Assembly: GCA_021014325.1 (NCBI GenBank)
Contig: CM037462.1
Coordinates: 3,380,318 to 3,444,317, forward strand
Length of the DNA stretch: 64,000 nt
Direction of reading: 5' to 3'
Source of the DNA: Plazaster borealis
Lineage: Eukaryota; Echinodermata; Asteroidea; Forcipulatida; Labidiasteridae
The translations under genes and the position numbers were made by a program. Positions 46,601-54,905 of the stretch are shown in pieces (the stretch's first letter is position 1; the number at the start of each line of letters is the position of its first letter). The notes beneath the pieces were generated by a model. It was not told the origin of the DNA and made no database searches. It saw nothing but the letters and a program-made list of their open reading frames with translations.

Positions 46601-49600
46601 CGTGATTCTTCATGTGTAAACTTGTATAGCGACACTCAATTTACTCAAACCAAGGACTTATAACAAAAGCACGAAAAGGGACAATAGGTCCACGATTGCT
46701 ATCACCAAGGAAAAACCATAGGAGTCTACGTTTGTCAGGACAGAGGAGGGTCCACGATTGGAGGTCACTACACACGTGTGTGTTGTTGTTGTGAAAGCTT
46801 TCAAATTTCATAGAGCTGCTAAGCACAACAATTTGCTAAGCATGAAATTTCTTCCTTGATAAAAACAGGATTACCAACCAAATTTCCATGTGTTGCATAT
46901 TTGTTGTTACTGGTATTCAGCTGTTGTTTGCTTATCCTGAAAATCACGTGGAAATTTGTTTGGTAATCCTGTTTTTATCAAGGAAGAAATTTCATGCTAA
47001 GCAAATTGTTGTGCTTAGCAGCTCTATGAAATTGGGCCCAGGTTGGAGTATAGAAAGTTCAACCACATGGACTAAAATATCACTGCTTGGCGTTCTGGCT
47101 GTACCATGGAAGAACATTAAAGCATTTACAGAACTATAAAGATACCAAAACATAAAGTCAAAAACGTATTTCAAGAGCATAATTTTATTTTGATGTGATC
47201 TGGTAAATTCTCATCTCCAACCGAGAGAGCATTTACGGCAATTATTCCCCCATAAGGTCAACACAAATTACGTGACATGAACATGTCTATTTTAACATAA
47301 ACCTATATATCCAGGGTCCCGAATTTGGCTCCAGATATGATTTTTGGTGGAACCAGGGTTTCTGGTCGGATAGTCAAACCACACCACACAGAGTCAACTG
47401 TAAATGTCACGGCAAAGCATGTAAATAAACCAGATTGACAACATCTGTTCAGTTAGATAATTTTGTTTCTCCCTTTGCACTATCACTTCCAGATTGATTG
47501 AAAGGGCATGCGCACTCGTTCTTTCTGATAATGACGAAAGGGGGCGTTGTCATGGCATCGTACTTACCACGAGTCCACTTTCGACCAATGGGAGGAGAGT
47601 GAGTTTGCTGCCATCCGTGACGAGGTTTTCTTCAAGCGTCCCGCGCTTAAGATGTCTGCAAAATAAATATGATAACAAGAATGACATTTAGCAACAATCC
47701 TTATTATTACAAATCCTTCAAGTCTTAGGCCTGTTTCCGAATTAGCGGCTACAGCTACGGCTACGGCTAGATTTCTGCGTCATCATGCGTTGAAGTATAG
47801 GACGTCTTTAGCAACACACTTAGCAACGGTCGTAGCCGTAGCTGTAGCCGCCAATTCGGTCGGATACGGCCTAACTTCGATGTGATTAGATTGTATGTTA
47901 CAATCAATATTGACAGTGTAATTATATGGTAATGTACATGCATGTACTGTGTACCTATAGAGTGCATTGTCTGACAGTGACAAGCGAAACTTAACAACGT
48001 CGACATGGCTCGCAACTTCTGCTCCCTGTTAAAGTTGTAAAGGGTCGTGTCACTCACGAAACAAATAAGCCCCCTTCTTGTCAAACAATGTTAGGAACTT
48101 TGGCTAGGACGGGGTCAACCTCGTCCCTCGAGTCATTCCCTGACATTTGCATGAACTCACTATTATACCCCTGTTCTGCGGCTCAGTCTGCGGTCACTCA
48201 GTCGGGGGTTGAGGGAGAGGTCGAAGTTTCGAAAGAACCGAAAGTGGATTTTTTGGGGGGTGGAATTGTGCGGTTTTGGCGAGTTGCATATCCATACAAG
48301 GGCATAGATTGAAATACCAGAGCGTCGTCGATATCCTACAGGTCAGGTCTCTGGGGCAAAGGTTGACATTTCGTCTGTGCGAGGGTTAACCAACTGTGAT
48401 ATCAGCAATTCTAAATTTGTACTTTCAGTTATGATAATAAAACCATTTTTCTGATAAGGAACTTAAAAAGAACCATTAAGGAAACATGGACATGATCTGT
48501 TTATTTTGCACTCCGTGCAATTGTATCGTGGAACTATATAAATATACTTATCTATACCGCAGTATAGGACTCTTTGCACGCAATCTTGTTTGTGATCTCG
48601 TTTTGGAAAAAAAAAGTACTTTGAAAATTTCACATTGTTTTGAGCTCTTCCAATTATATGGAGGATGTACATATCCATGCGTTAAAGGTATCGTACACGT
48701 TTGGTAATGAGTCAAAACAAATATTAGCATAAAAACTTACTTGGTAACAAGCAACGGAGAGCTGTTGATAGTATAAAACATTGTGAGAAACGACTCCCTC
48801 TGAAGTAACGTAGTTTTTGAGAAAGAGGTAATTTCTCACTAAAATAATAAAAACTTCTTGCAAGAAGTTTTTATTCCTGTATCTGAAAGCACACACATTT
48901 GTACAACAAGGGTGTTTTTTCTTTCAACATTTTCTTGCAACTTCGATGCCCAATTGAGCCCAAATTTTCACAGGCTTGTTATTTTATGCATATGTTGGGA
49001 TACACCAAGTGAGAATACTGGTCTTTGACAATTTCCAAACGTGTACTGTACAGTGCCTTTAATCGCACTGAGATGCATATGTTGGGATACACCAAGTGAG
49101 AACACTGGTCTTTGACAATTTCCAAACGTATACATGTGTACAGTGCCTTTAATCGCACTGAGTGGTTGTAATGCCTAAGTGTTGACACTCTTGCAGTAAC
49201 AAGGAAGATATGTGGGGAATGTTGAATATCCGCTGGTTAAAATAGAAAGCTGCTTGAAGCAGAGCTGGACTGTTCAGCCGCACCAACTAAAACTTCCTCC
49301 ATCCATATAGACTTCCCGTGTCCAGATATATTTAAACCCAAAATAGTCGAGGGGGGAATTTTTTACGGATGCTTCGAATTACAGGATCCATTCTGAAAGA
49401 CAAACGCCGGTGAGAGTTGTTTGGTTTTGTTCATTGCAAGATTGACTTCTTGTTTTTTCACCGGGCACTTTGTTGGATTGTTTTGGTGGACTGGAGGATC
49501 TTCACGCACGTGACTCGCAATTAGTCAAGTGTAAAACGTTTTAACCAGGGATCAAATTCATAGATATGTCTAAGCAGAAAATATTGCTTTAAAAACATTC

Positions 49601-52600
49601 TAAGCAACACTAAGCAGGATACCAGTCACATAATATGCTATATGTGAAACGGTATTTTAGCTGGTAACCCTTTTTTTCTGATAAGCATAATATTTGTTGT
49701 GCTTAGCTAGTTTTTGTGCTTAAGCAGCTCTGGTGAAATTGGGCCCTGGTGGTACCAGGACACGATGGTAACCAACACGGCAAATTGCTCATACCAATGT
49801 GCAGAATCAGTCGCTCAAAACAATGAATTAATTAATATACAACATTATTAATTATGTTCTAAATCTAGAACTGTCACTCTGCAATGTGTGTGTGTTTAAT
49901 TATTTTGATTAATTTAATCACAGTTTCTATCCAAATTATTACAGAAAAAATCTTCAGACTCTGCAGATTATGTACTGAGTGTTACAGACTTTGTGTCCCC
50001 CCTACACTGTTGAAGAAAATAAATTGGACAATACATCGCGGCTCCTCCACAAAGTCAATGTACCTATAGCTTTTTTTTCGGAGTGGGCGTGACCGGTTGA
50101 ATGCACACGCGGTGTACATTTCAAGTGTTGCGCCCCTTTTCATGGATGGGAAAATGGTAAATAGTTTACCGGGGGCCGGAGCATTTTCTAAAGCTGAGGA
50201 CAAAATATTGCACTAGACAAAGCAAATAACTAATCTCGATTACCTGAAGCATGGGTTCCCGTGGAAGGACGTGTCAGGCATATAATAATTTTGATCATGT
50301 GGTGTGTTGTTTTTTTCTGCTTCTTTCCTTTCGACTTCTTCATGGTGGGCTAAGCGCGACGCTGATGGTGGGTGGGGGGGGGGGGACAAAAGAGTTTTCC
50401 TTTCACTTAAATATTAATCACTCAACACCTTGCGAGGTACACTACACATGGCTGGTAATTTGTGAGAAAACGGTTTTCACGTCACAAGGCACAACTTCAC
50501 GATTCACATCACTTAAATACCCACATAATCTCATGTGCATCTAATACAGATTGGATTTTGCCCGTAAACTTTGTAATCATAATGCATGAAGCTAAGTTAA
50601 TTAAACCTTTCTTTCTTCTTCCTCTTTTCGTTTTCACCCCCCCCCCCCCCCCACACACACACACGCACCCATCCTTACGGATCCGGTTTGTGGGGTACTG
50701 CTATTGTTGTTCTATTATTCCCTTTTCTGAAGAATTCCCTTGTGGGGCCCTTGTTGTTCCTATTGAAATGACCTTGTGGGGTCAATTGTTCCATTGTTGT
50801 CAGGACCCCACATATGCCCTTCCGTGTGTCCACACACACACACGTTAATTGAGGAATTCTCTTTGTTCTCCAATGGTTTGGACACGTGGTTTATTTTTAT
50901 TTTAGCAACGTCCCCACTGGTTTTTGTCACACGGAAGCGAAGCGAGGGCGTCCTCGCTCTGTCAAAATACCCGAATCCCTTTCGTTAAAAGTCCTCGGTT
51001 TCAACGGGTAGACACACACCCCCATAAATCACCACCTGATGCACCGGGTGATGTCGTCCGTGGGTTGCAACTTGGCAGGGAAAAGTTGGCGTCTTTCCAT
51101 AGGTACCCTTGGCAAAAAAACCCACCTTCAACCCATAAAGCGGATTACACAGTGTGTCCACCCCCACATCTAGTCGCCTATATGCACCCCCGACCGTTTG
51201 AGAACCTAGCCCTGGATGGGTTGAACGTGGGAACCACACAGCTCAAACTACGACCCCGGTTTCGTTTGGCAGTACCCGGAACAAAAAAAACACCCCACTA
51301 TTACCATGTGCTAAATCATTCATACTGTTCCTTCACGTTCATAACTTTCAAGTTCGGATTAATTCCTTTGTTTCAAATCTCCATAAATCAATCATTGTCA
51401 AATAATTCCAGTTTCACTCTATCGGTAATAACGAGAGAGACGAGGTAGAATATCAAATAGTCGGTTAAAATTACTCATGCTGACTCTTGGTGACTCCGAC
51501 CGGTCTTTCTTTGAAATCCCAAATGAAATCAAAATAAACCAAGCGTCCAGCTCCTTTTGGTGTTCAATTTCTAATTAACCCATGATCCATATTCTGCTTT
51601 CGAAATGAAGGAGTCCGCCCGTTAATATAGAAATAAGGGCCCCGTTTGATTTGATGGATTAAATTTAATAATGCCAGAACGGTTGTACGCTCTTTTGCTC
51701 GTAAGGCACCATTGGCGTTGAAGGTTTTTGGGTTCGGGGCCATACGGTGTGGATATAGGCCAGGCTTGAAATTCACACACGGGGGGCAGGAGACTTCGAA
51801 GTGCTATGCTTGCCCTTTTTGAACACTGCTGCATGAACAAATTGTTAAAGACTGTCCAACATAAGTTCCCATTTGCAAAATGTATCGAACGTCCTTGCCC
51901 TTTCAGTGAAACGGCATCCACGTGCAAAAACCCCACAACCTAGGCCGCGGCCCGATAGGTGAAGACGGAAGTGATATGCCGTTGTCATTTAGCCGAGAAC
52001 GTTTGGTGTGTTTGCAGTTTACATAGGTCTGCAATGAACTATATAGCAACATCAAGTAAGCTCGTTTAATCGAAAGCTGTTTAACTATTCTTTATCACCC
52101 TCCCCCCTCCCCCAAACTGATGTATCATCTAAAGTAGTGACGAATCACCAGCAAACCCTGCATTCTGACTTCTAAATTCAAAGGTCAAAGGGAGAACATT
52201 ACAAGAGAGTTTATACACAGTGCGAAGATAATGACAGCACGCGTGACGAAACGAATGCCGTGCTGCATCATCGTTGTTCATCTTCGAAATGCTCATCATC
52301 ACACAAGAAGCATCATCATCTCTCCCCCTGTTCACATCAGTGCAAGCCCGAGCCAGCCAGCCAGTCTATTCATTCATTCCGTGAGGGAGCGAGAGAGATG
52401 AGGCGGTATGACGTACTTAGCAACCGCGGCGTTTCTGAATGACTGAGCGGAGCGCGCCTGGGTCACGACGCATGGGCAGTAGTAGTGGCTCGCCAGTGAG
52501 CGTAAATCGCTATACCACTATCATCATCACCAACCGGTACATGCAACCCATGGAGGTTGGAGAGCATTTTGTGTGTGTGCGTTTGCCGACTTGCATTTTT

Positions 52601-54656
52601 TTGTCACGACAGGTCGAAACAATCGCCAATTAATTTAGTTGGCGTGGGCAGGGAGAAAAAAATCGAGTCACGTCCCTAAAATCTACAGCTCATTGGCCAG
52701 GGCAAACGCTGTCATCAATTCAAGGGTTGGGGATTTACTTTTTGGAATTATATTCTAGAGGGAAAATGAGCTAAATAAAACAAAATTATTCTGCATTTTC
52801 TTTTTCAACGCGTTACTTTTGTTTTAAAGGCACTTAACACGTATGGCAATTGTCAAAGACCAGTATTCTCACTTGGTGTATCCAAACCAAATATGCATTA
52901 AAACAAAACCCTGTGAACTTTTGGGCTCAATTGGTCATTGAAGTTGCAAGAAAATGATGAAAGAAAAAACAGCCTTGTTGTACAAATTTGTGTGCTTTCA
53001 GATAGGAATAAAAGGCTTCTTGCAAGAAGTCTTTTATTATTTTAGTGAGAAATTACCTCTTTCTCAAAAACAACGTTACTTCAGAGTGAGTCGTTTCTCA
53101 CAATGTTTTACACTATCAACAGCTCTCCGTTGCTCGTTACCGAGTAAGTTTTTATGCTAATATATATTTTGAGTAATTACCAAACGTGTCCAGTGCCTTT
53201 ACGTATCTATTGAATTGTATAATATCATCGTGATCTGGTCATGTTTTTTTTTGTAGGTTGTTCATAATGGTCAATCATTGTGGATGATTACTTAACAGGT
53301 TTGGATAGATCCGAGGACAAAACGGGGGAGGGGTGGGTGGGATGGAAACACGTTACGTAACAGCGTCCACGGGGTCTACTTTACGCATTTCTAATTCAAG
53401 ACATATTGGGCAATTATATCGTGCATCTAAAAATGAAAGCCCACCATCACAAATGCTGGTTTCCTATTTGAACAGAGTTTGGCAAATATTTCTCACTAAT
53501 ACTTGGTCATTAAAATTAGATGGTACAAATTTCCGAATATGATACAATACCAAGATACTGAGACTAAACGCTGGTAATAAAAGGACAAACATTGAGTGCA
53601 AGGGTTGACGTTAACTAAAACTCAATGAGCAACAGGCAAAATACATTACAAAGAAATGCACTTGGCTTGGAAGCTGTGTTTGAGAACGTTAGTGGTATGC
53701 CAATATAGTTATTGGTAAAAGTAAGCAATATGAATACAAATGCAATGTCAACATTCACCCCTGCATGCTCTGAATGGCAAATGCAGCTTCACATTTTATT
53801 CTTCTTCTTCTACACTTTTGCCGGTGGTCGGTTTCCTTAATGTCTTTCCTCTCAACTCTATGGTCTCAACGTGCAGTTGAAGAGTTTAGAAACGGGGGGG
53901 GGGACGTTTTCCTTTCATCAGCAGGGACTGATGACTTGGGTGCACAAGGGTGCACATTGAGTTAAACCTATGCATGTTCATGTGCATGTACACTCCGTTT
54001 AGCTTTGGTGCAAGCATAACACTGCTCGACTTAAAACTGGTGGTGTATATAGGTACTATGTACATGTACATGTACATCCACTTGTACATGTACATGTACA
54101 CTTATGCATTGGCATAATGCACGTTGAAAGATTAGCAAAAATGTACAACACACTACAATAATGCACATTATACGTATACGTACATGTACATGACTGTATA
54201 CTAAAAGGCACCTATGCACTTTGTATTCAAATCGCATGTAGTGTAGAGGTAATGATATACAGCACAGCACACATATCACACACAGCTTTTGCAGCATACA
54301 TCAGAATGGAAGAAATATTACACACATTGAAATAATTGACGCTATGAACCCAGTAAAGTACCGGTGAAATTCGACGCTGAAATCAAGGTTTTTATTTTTA
54401 ATGGCACTTACGTTTCACGATGCAACAAAGTCAACCTTTCCTTTGGAACTCGCAGCTGCTTGGAAATGTTGGTCTTGAGGTGTTCGACCGAAGCGTGTCG
54501 AGGTATTTCCAAAGAGAACCTGCCACCGGTGGTTGGGTGAATATGCAGGGTCATAATTCCACGGGCTGCGCTGCTGGTGTTGGAAGCCTCCACGCCGTAG
54601 TTGACAGCCATGGCTGACGGGCAGCAAGGTTTCTCGGTGTAAACGGTACGTGGCAT
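25435..54656 (-). CDS. MIDN: Midnolin gene, seven coding exons, 449 residues
   Basis: Joining 54412-54656, 47568-47655, 46219-46275, 27601-27828, 27123-27351, 26143-26394 and 25435-25685 on the minus strand gives one unbroken 449-residue frame. Every intron begins GT and ends AG. Human midnolin is about 468 residues, so the length fits. Domains in order: ubiquitin-like fold at about 35-111; conserved linker with MQAL and LSETQ at 112-130; first catch segment at 131-160 ([24 protein letters not shown]); second catch segment at 266-319 ([27 protein letters not shown]); basic helix at 367-407 ending [12 protein letters not shown]; acidic-hydrophobic tail ending DYLAV. In mammals the catch region binds substrates as an added strand, the helix binds the proteasome, and the ubiquitin-like domain promotes degradation, mainly in the nucleus. 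Family assignment rests on motif order across all seven exons and is secure. Function in this species is inferred. Confidence 0.95.
25686..26142 (-). other. MIDN intron 6 (457 bp, phase 1)
   Basis: Contains a dispersed repeat (25927-26056) whose reverse copy lies in intron 2. GTATGT donor, CAG acceptor after a T-rich tract. Confidence 0.9.
25927..26056 (-). repeat. Dispersed repeat K, reverse copy in MIDN intron 6
   Basis: TTGAGATATGGTGGACA, CCAAAACCAAACAGTGCACT and AAAGGCTAATTG match, reversed, 46355-46490. Confidence 0.65.
26143..26394 (-). CDS. MIDN: MIDN coding exon 6: rest of second catch segment, threonine run
   Basis: 252 nt, phase 1-1, residues 283-366 plus one base. It reads [20 protein letters not shown] then [17 protein letters not shown], matching vertebrate SGRPRRDIGTILQILNDLL. 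After a basic patch (QQKRRAA) there is a run of seven threonines (339-345) encoded by an ACA-rich repeat (GTT run on the plus strand near 26205-26231), then a short alanine run. The acceptor is GATTGATTGCAG|GTATTC and the donor CCTCCAG|GTATGTC. The threonine run is a likely site of length variation between individuals. Confidence 0.94.
26395..27122 (-). other. MIDN intron 5 (728 bp, phase 1)
   Basis: Contains a diverged tandem duplication of about 88 bp (26660-26835). No other feature seen. Confidence 0.9.
26660..26835. repeat. Tandem duplication, two 88-bp units
   Basis: Units 26660-26747 and 26748-26835 share AAAAGGT, TCTGGAG, CATTGCTAT, ATATTAT and ACATTTTGGCAAG in the same order with scattered differences. 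It lies in MIDN intron 5. Confidence 0.8.
27123..27351 (-). CDS. MIDN: MIDN coding exon 5: disordered spacer and start of second catch segment
   Basis: 229 nt, residues 207-282 plus one base. The first two thirds is rich in Gln, Pro and Ser ([26 protein letters not shown]). The end, [19 protein letters not shown], matches vertebrate [20 protein letters not shown] and starts the second half of the catch domain. The acceptor has a long pyrimidine tract (CCCTTCATTCAAACAG|CCATGC). The donor is TTTTCAG|GTAAGG, in phase 1. Confidence 0.94.
27352..27600 (-). other. MIDN intron 4 (249 bp, phase 0)
   Basis: Short AT-rich intron between exons 4 and 5. GTAAGG donor, CAG acceptor behind a pyrimidine tract. 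Nothing else seen. Confidence 0.9.
27601..27828 (-). CDS. MIDN: MIDN coding exon 4: first catch segment
   Basis: 228 nt, phase 0-0, residues 131-206. It opens with [20 protein letters not shown] then [10 protein letters not shown], which aligns residue for residue with vertebrate [20 protein letters not shown] and MMFVQLQLAA. In mammals this forms half of the substrate-binding catch domain. The rest is a low-complexity Pro, Thr, Ser and His region ending PPVKEEFQP. The acceptor is CCCAACTTACAG|GTGGAC and the donor CAACCG|GTAAGGA. A 20-bp minisatellite array begins about 200 bp upstream of this acceptor. Confidence 0.94.
28031..28452. repeat. 20-bp minisatellite in MIDN intron 3
   Basis: About 20 tandem units with consensus AACCTGGTAGTTCTACAAAG, most differing at one to three positions. 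It lies about 200 bp upstream of the exon 4 acceptor. On the transcribed (minus) sense each unit reads TTCTTTGTAG|AACTACCAGG, that is, a short pyrimidine tract followed by TAG, resembling a 3' splice site. Confidence 0.95.
30743..30988. mobile_element. Family D element, hairpin form
   Basis: Nearly the whole element is an inverted repeat. The arm AGGATTACCAACCAAATTTC reappears as GAAATTTGGTTGGTAATCCT. Ends GGGCCCAATTTCATAGATCT and AGCTCTATGAAATTTGGCCC. Confidence 0.85.
32823..33210 (+). mobile_element. Family B element, copy 2
   Basis: In MIDN intron 3. Same core and hairpin. Right end ATTACCAGACCCTTTAA. Confidence 0.8.
34635..34650 (+). repeat. G homopolymer
   Basis: Sixteen or so G in MIDN intron 3. 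Other G/C runs: 20414-20446, 31794-31804, 35176-35186, 60608-60619. Confidence 0.85.
36767..37142 (-). mobile_element. Family A element, copy 5
   Basis: In MIDN intron 3. Ends TTAAAGGCATTTTACACG and GTACGATACCCTTAA. The central hairpin is altered (CTTTTAGCTAGAAGCC). Confidence 0.85.
37402..37779 (+). mobile_element. Family B element, copy 3
   Basis: In MIDN intron 3. Its termini (ATCGTACACGTTTGGTAATT and GTGTACGATGCCTTTAA) are the same as family A termini, linking the families. Confidence 0.8.
39869..40171 (-). mobile_element. Family A element, copy 6, with deletion
   Basis: In MIDN intron 3. The right half is shortened and diverged, about 70 bp shorter than the others. Confidence 0.7.
42895..43247 (+). 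mobile_element. Family C element, copy 3
   Basis: In MIDN intron 3. Ends AGGTATTGTACACTTTTGG and CCAATAGTGTACAGGGCCTT, followed by TAA. Confidence 0.75.
43804..43997. mobile_element. Family D element, diverged copy
   Basis: Starts GGGCCAAATTTCATAAAAGC and ends GCTTTATGAATAATGGGCCC. In MIDN intron 3. A further D-like end lies at about 44096-44143. Confidence 0.7.
44570..44762 (+). mobile_element. Family D element, well-preserved copy
   Basis: Perfect ends GGGCCCAATTTCATAGAGCT and AGCTCTATGAAATTGGGCCC. Interior GATACCAGTCACAAATTGTA, then GACATGGTAGTTTGGCTGGT. Confidence 0.85.
46123..46181 (+). repeat. Right end of a TAAGCCC-type element
   Basis: AAGCAAGGGACACCTGCTAA ATTGCTGTCGTGTGAAAAGG GCTTA matches the right end of 60035-60305. 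Confidence 0.7.
46219..46275 (-). CDS. MIDN: MIDN coding exon 3: short conserved linker
   Basis: A 57-nt phase 0-0 exon encoding 19 residues (112-130), [19 protein letters not shown]. The acceptor is ATTACAG|TCACAG and the donor ACGCAG|GTAAGTT. Vertebrate midnolin has the matching segment with VMQALESLTETQ directly after the ubiquitin-like domain. It is too short for ordinary ORF calling and was found by looking for the missing link. The following intron is 18.4 kb. A vertebrate-like extra spacer before the catch region (about 50 residues in human) is absent unless an unseen exon lies in that intron. Confidence 0.92.
46355..46490 (+). repeat. Dispersed repeat K, copy in MIDN intron 2
   Basis: CAATTAGCCTTTTTGGG, GGAGTGCACTATTTGGTTTG and TGTCCACCATATCTCAA are the reverse of 25927-26056. 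Confidence 0.65.
46804..47039. mobile_element. Family D element, hairpin form, in MIDN intron 2
   Basis: Same long hairpin as 30743-30988, with nearly identical arms. The left GGGCCCA end is missing and the right end is intact. Confidence 0.85.
47568..47655 (-). CDS. MIDN: MIDN coding exon 2: second half of ubiquitin-like domain
   Basis: An 88-nt exon. The acceptor is TTTTGCAG|ACATC and the donor GTG|GTAAGTA. With the two bases from exon 1 it reads [13 protein letters not shown] then [17 protein letters not shown], completing residues 82-111. The DGSKLTL core is the hallmark end of the midnolin ubiquitin-like domain (vertebrates have DGSKLTLVPTVEAGLM). The exon ends in phase 0. A small inverted-repeat element (47725-47874) lies only about 70 bp upstream of its acceptor. 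Confidence 0.93.
47725..47874. mobile_element. Small inverted-repeat element beside MIDN exon 2
   Basis: TTAGGCCTGTTTCCGAATT, then GCGGCTACAGCTACGGCTAC on the left; GTAGCCGTAGCTGTAGCCG, then AATTCGGTCGGATACGGCCT and AA on the right. It lies 70 bp from the exon 2 acceptor. A related GACTTCGGCTATGGCTGCGG sequence is at 56047-56066. Confidence 0.75.
48682..49152 (-). mobile_element. Family A element, copy 7, with duplicated end
   Basis: In MIDN intron 1. The terminal about 87 bp occurs twice in tandem (48986-49072 and 49073-49162), including some flank (AATCGCACTGAG). Confidence 0.85.
48986..49162. repeat. Tandem duplication of a family A end
   Basis: Two units of about 87-90 bp, each ATGCATATGTTGGGATACAC to AATCGCACTGAG, differing at a few positions. 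Confidence 0.85.
49549..49746 (+). mobile_element. Family D element, diverged copy in MIDN intron 1
   Basis: Starts GGATCAAATTCATAGATATG and ends AGCTCTGGTGAAATTGGGCC. Confidence 0.75.
50637..50664 (+). repeat. C homopolymer followed by a CA microsatellite
   Basis: About 16 C and then an (AC)n run. In MIDN intron 1. Confidence 0.85.
52824..53201 (+). mobile_element. Family A element, copy 8
   Basis: In MIDN intron 1. Ends TTAAAGGCACTTAACACG and GTCCAGTGCCTTTA. Opposite in direction to copy 7. Confidence 0.85.
54059..54102. repeat. Palindromic GTACAT run
   Basis: TGTACATGTACATGTACATC and its mirror TTGTACATGTACATGTACAC flank a short spacer. Self-complementary, in intron 1 close to exon 1. 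More GTACAT lies at 54180-54192. Confidence 0.8.
54412..54656 (-). CDS. MIDN: MIDN coding exon 1: start and first half of ubiquitin-like domain
   Basis: Encodes residues 1-81 plus two bases of codon 82. The ubiquitin-like fold starts at [13 protein letters not shown] (residues 35-47) and continues through [16 protein letters not shown], close to the vertebrate LKVPKERLALLHKDT stretch. The donor reads GAAAC|GTAAGT, giving a phase 2 intron. The first in-frame ATG is at 54656. An in-frame TGA at 54717-54719 has no ATG after it before 54656, so the frame cannot start further upstream in this exon. That ATG has a weak context (T at -3, C at +4). A second in-frame ATG at 54611 (residue 16) has a strong one (GCCATGG). 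Either could serve as the start, and both lie before the folded domain. Confidence 0.93.
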
Positions 54657-54719
54657 CAATGGGGCTAGTCCACTTGGGGTGGTGGGCTCAGACGGCGATT
54701 TCAGACCGTTTAGAACTCA

Positions 54720-54905
54720 GAGACAGACCCGCTGCTGCTGGACGTTGTCGTCGTCGTCGTTGCTCCGGACACGAGTGGTTCGCACACTCCCGTGGCAGAG
54801 GCCTGACCGGGCGATGTTAACGATTAAACGGTGCTAAAGTTGGTTCATCATCGGTGACTGTTCGGTCTTAGAGAACGCCCTCCAAGACTAACCAAAATTG
54901 GTTTT
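54720..54905 (-). promoter_or_regulatory. Likely MIDN 5' UTR and proximal promoter with a CArG box
   Basis: A perfect CC(A/T)6GG box (CCAAAATTGG, palindromic) sits at 54892-54901, about 240 bp before the start codon. This is the binding pattern of serum response factor. A GGAA core of the ETS type follows 13 bp away at 54915-54918 on the plus strand. The stretch 54720-54765 holds GCT and GTC triplet runs and reads like a 5' UTR. No good TATA box is visible on the minus strand. CArG boxes occur by chance about ten times per window of this size, so only the position supports a role. Confidence 0.4.

Larger units (their letters stand above)
46276..47567 (-). other. MIDN intron 2 (1.3 kb, phase 0)
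   Basis: Holds a hairpin-forming family D copy (46804-47039) and a dispersed repeat (46355-46490) also found in reverse in intron 6. A TATAAAAGG sequence lies at 46323-46331 on the opposite strand. Confidence 0.85.
47656..54411 (-). other. MIDN intron 1 (6.8 kb, phase 2)
   Basis: Holds an inverted-repeat element (47725-47874), family A copies (48682-49152 and 52824-53201), a family D copy (49549-49746), a C-run plus CA microsatellite (50637-50664) and GTACAT palindromes (54059-54102). The ORFs at 50924-51448 and nearby show no recognisable domain and are probably chance. Confidence 0.85.

Noticed and set aside
50924..51448. Plus-strand ORF of 174 codons
   Set aside because: Low-complexity His/Pro content and no similarity recognised; antisense in MIDN intron 1.
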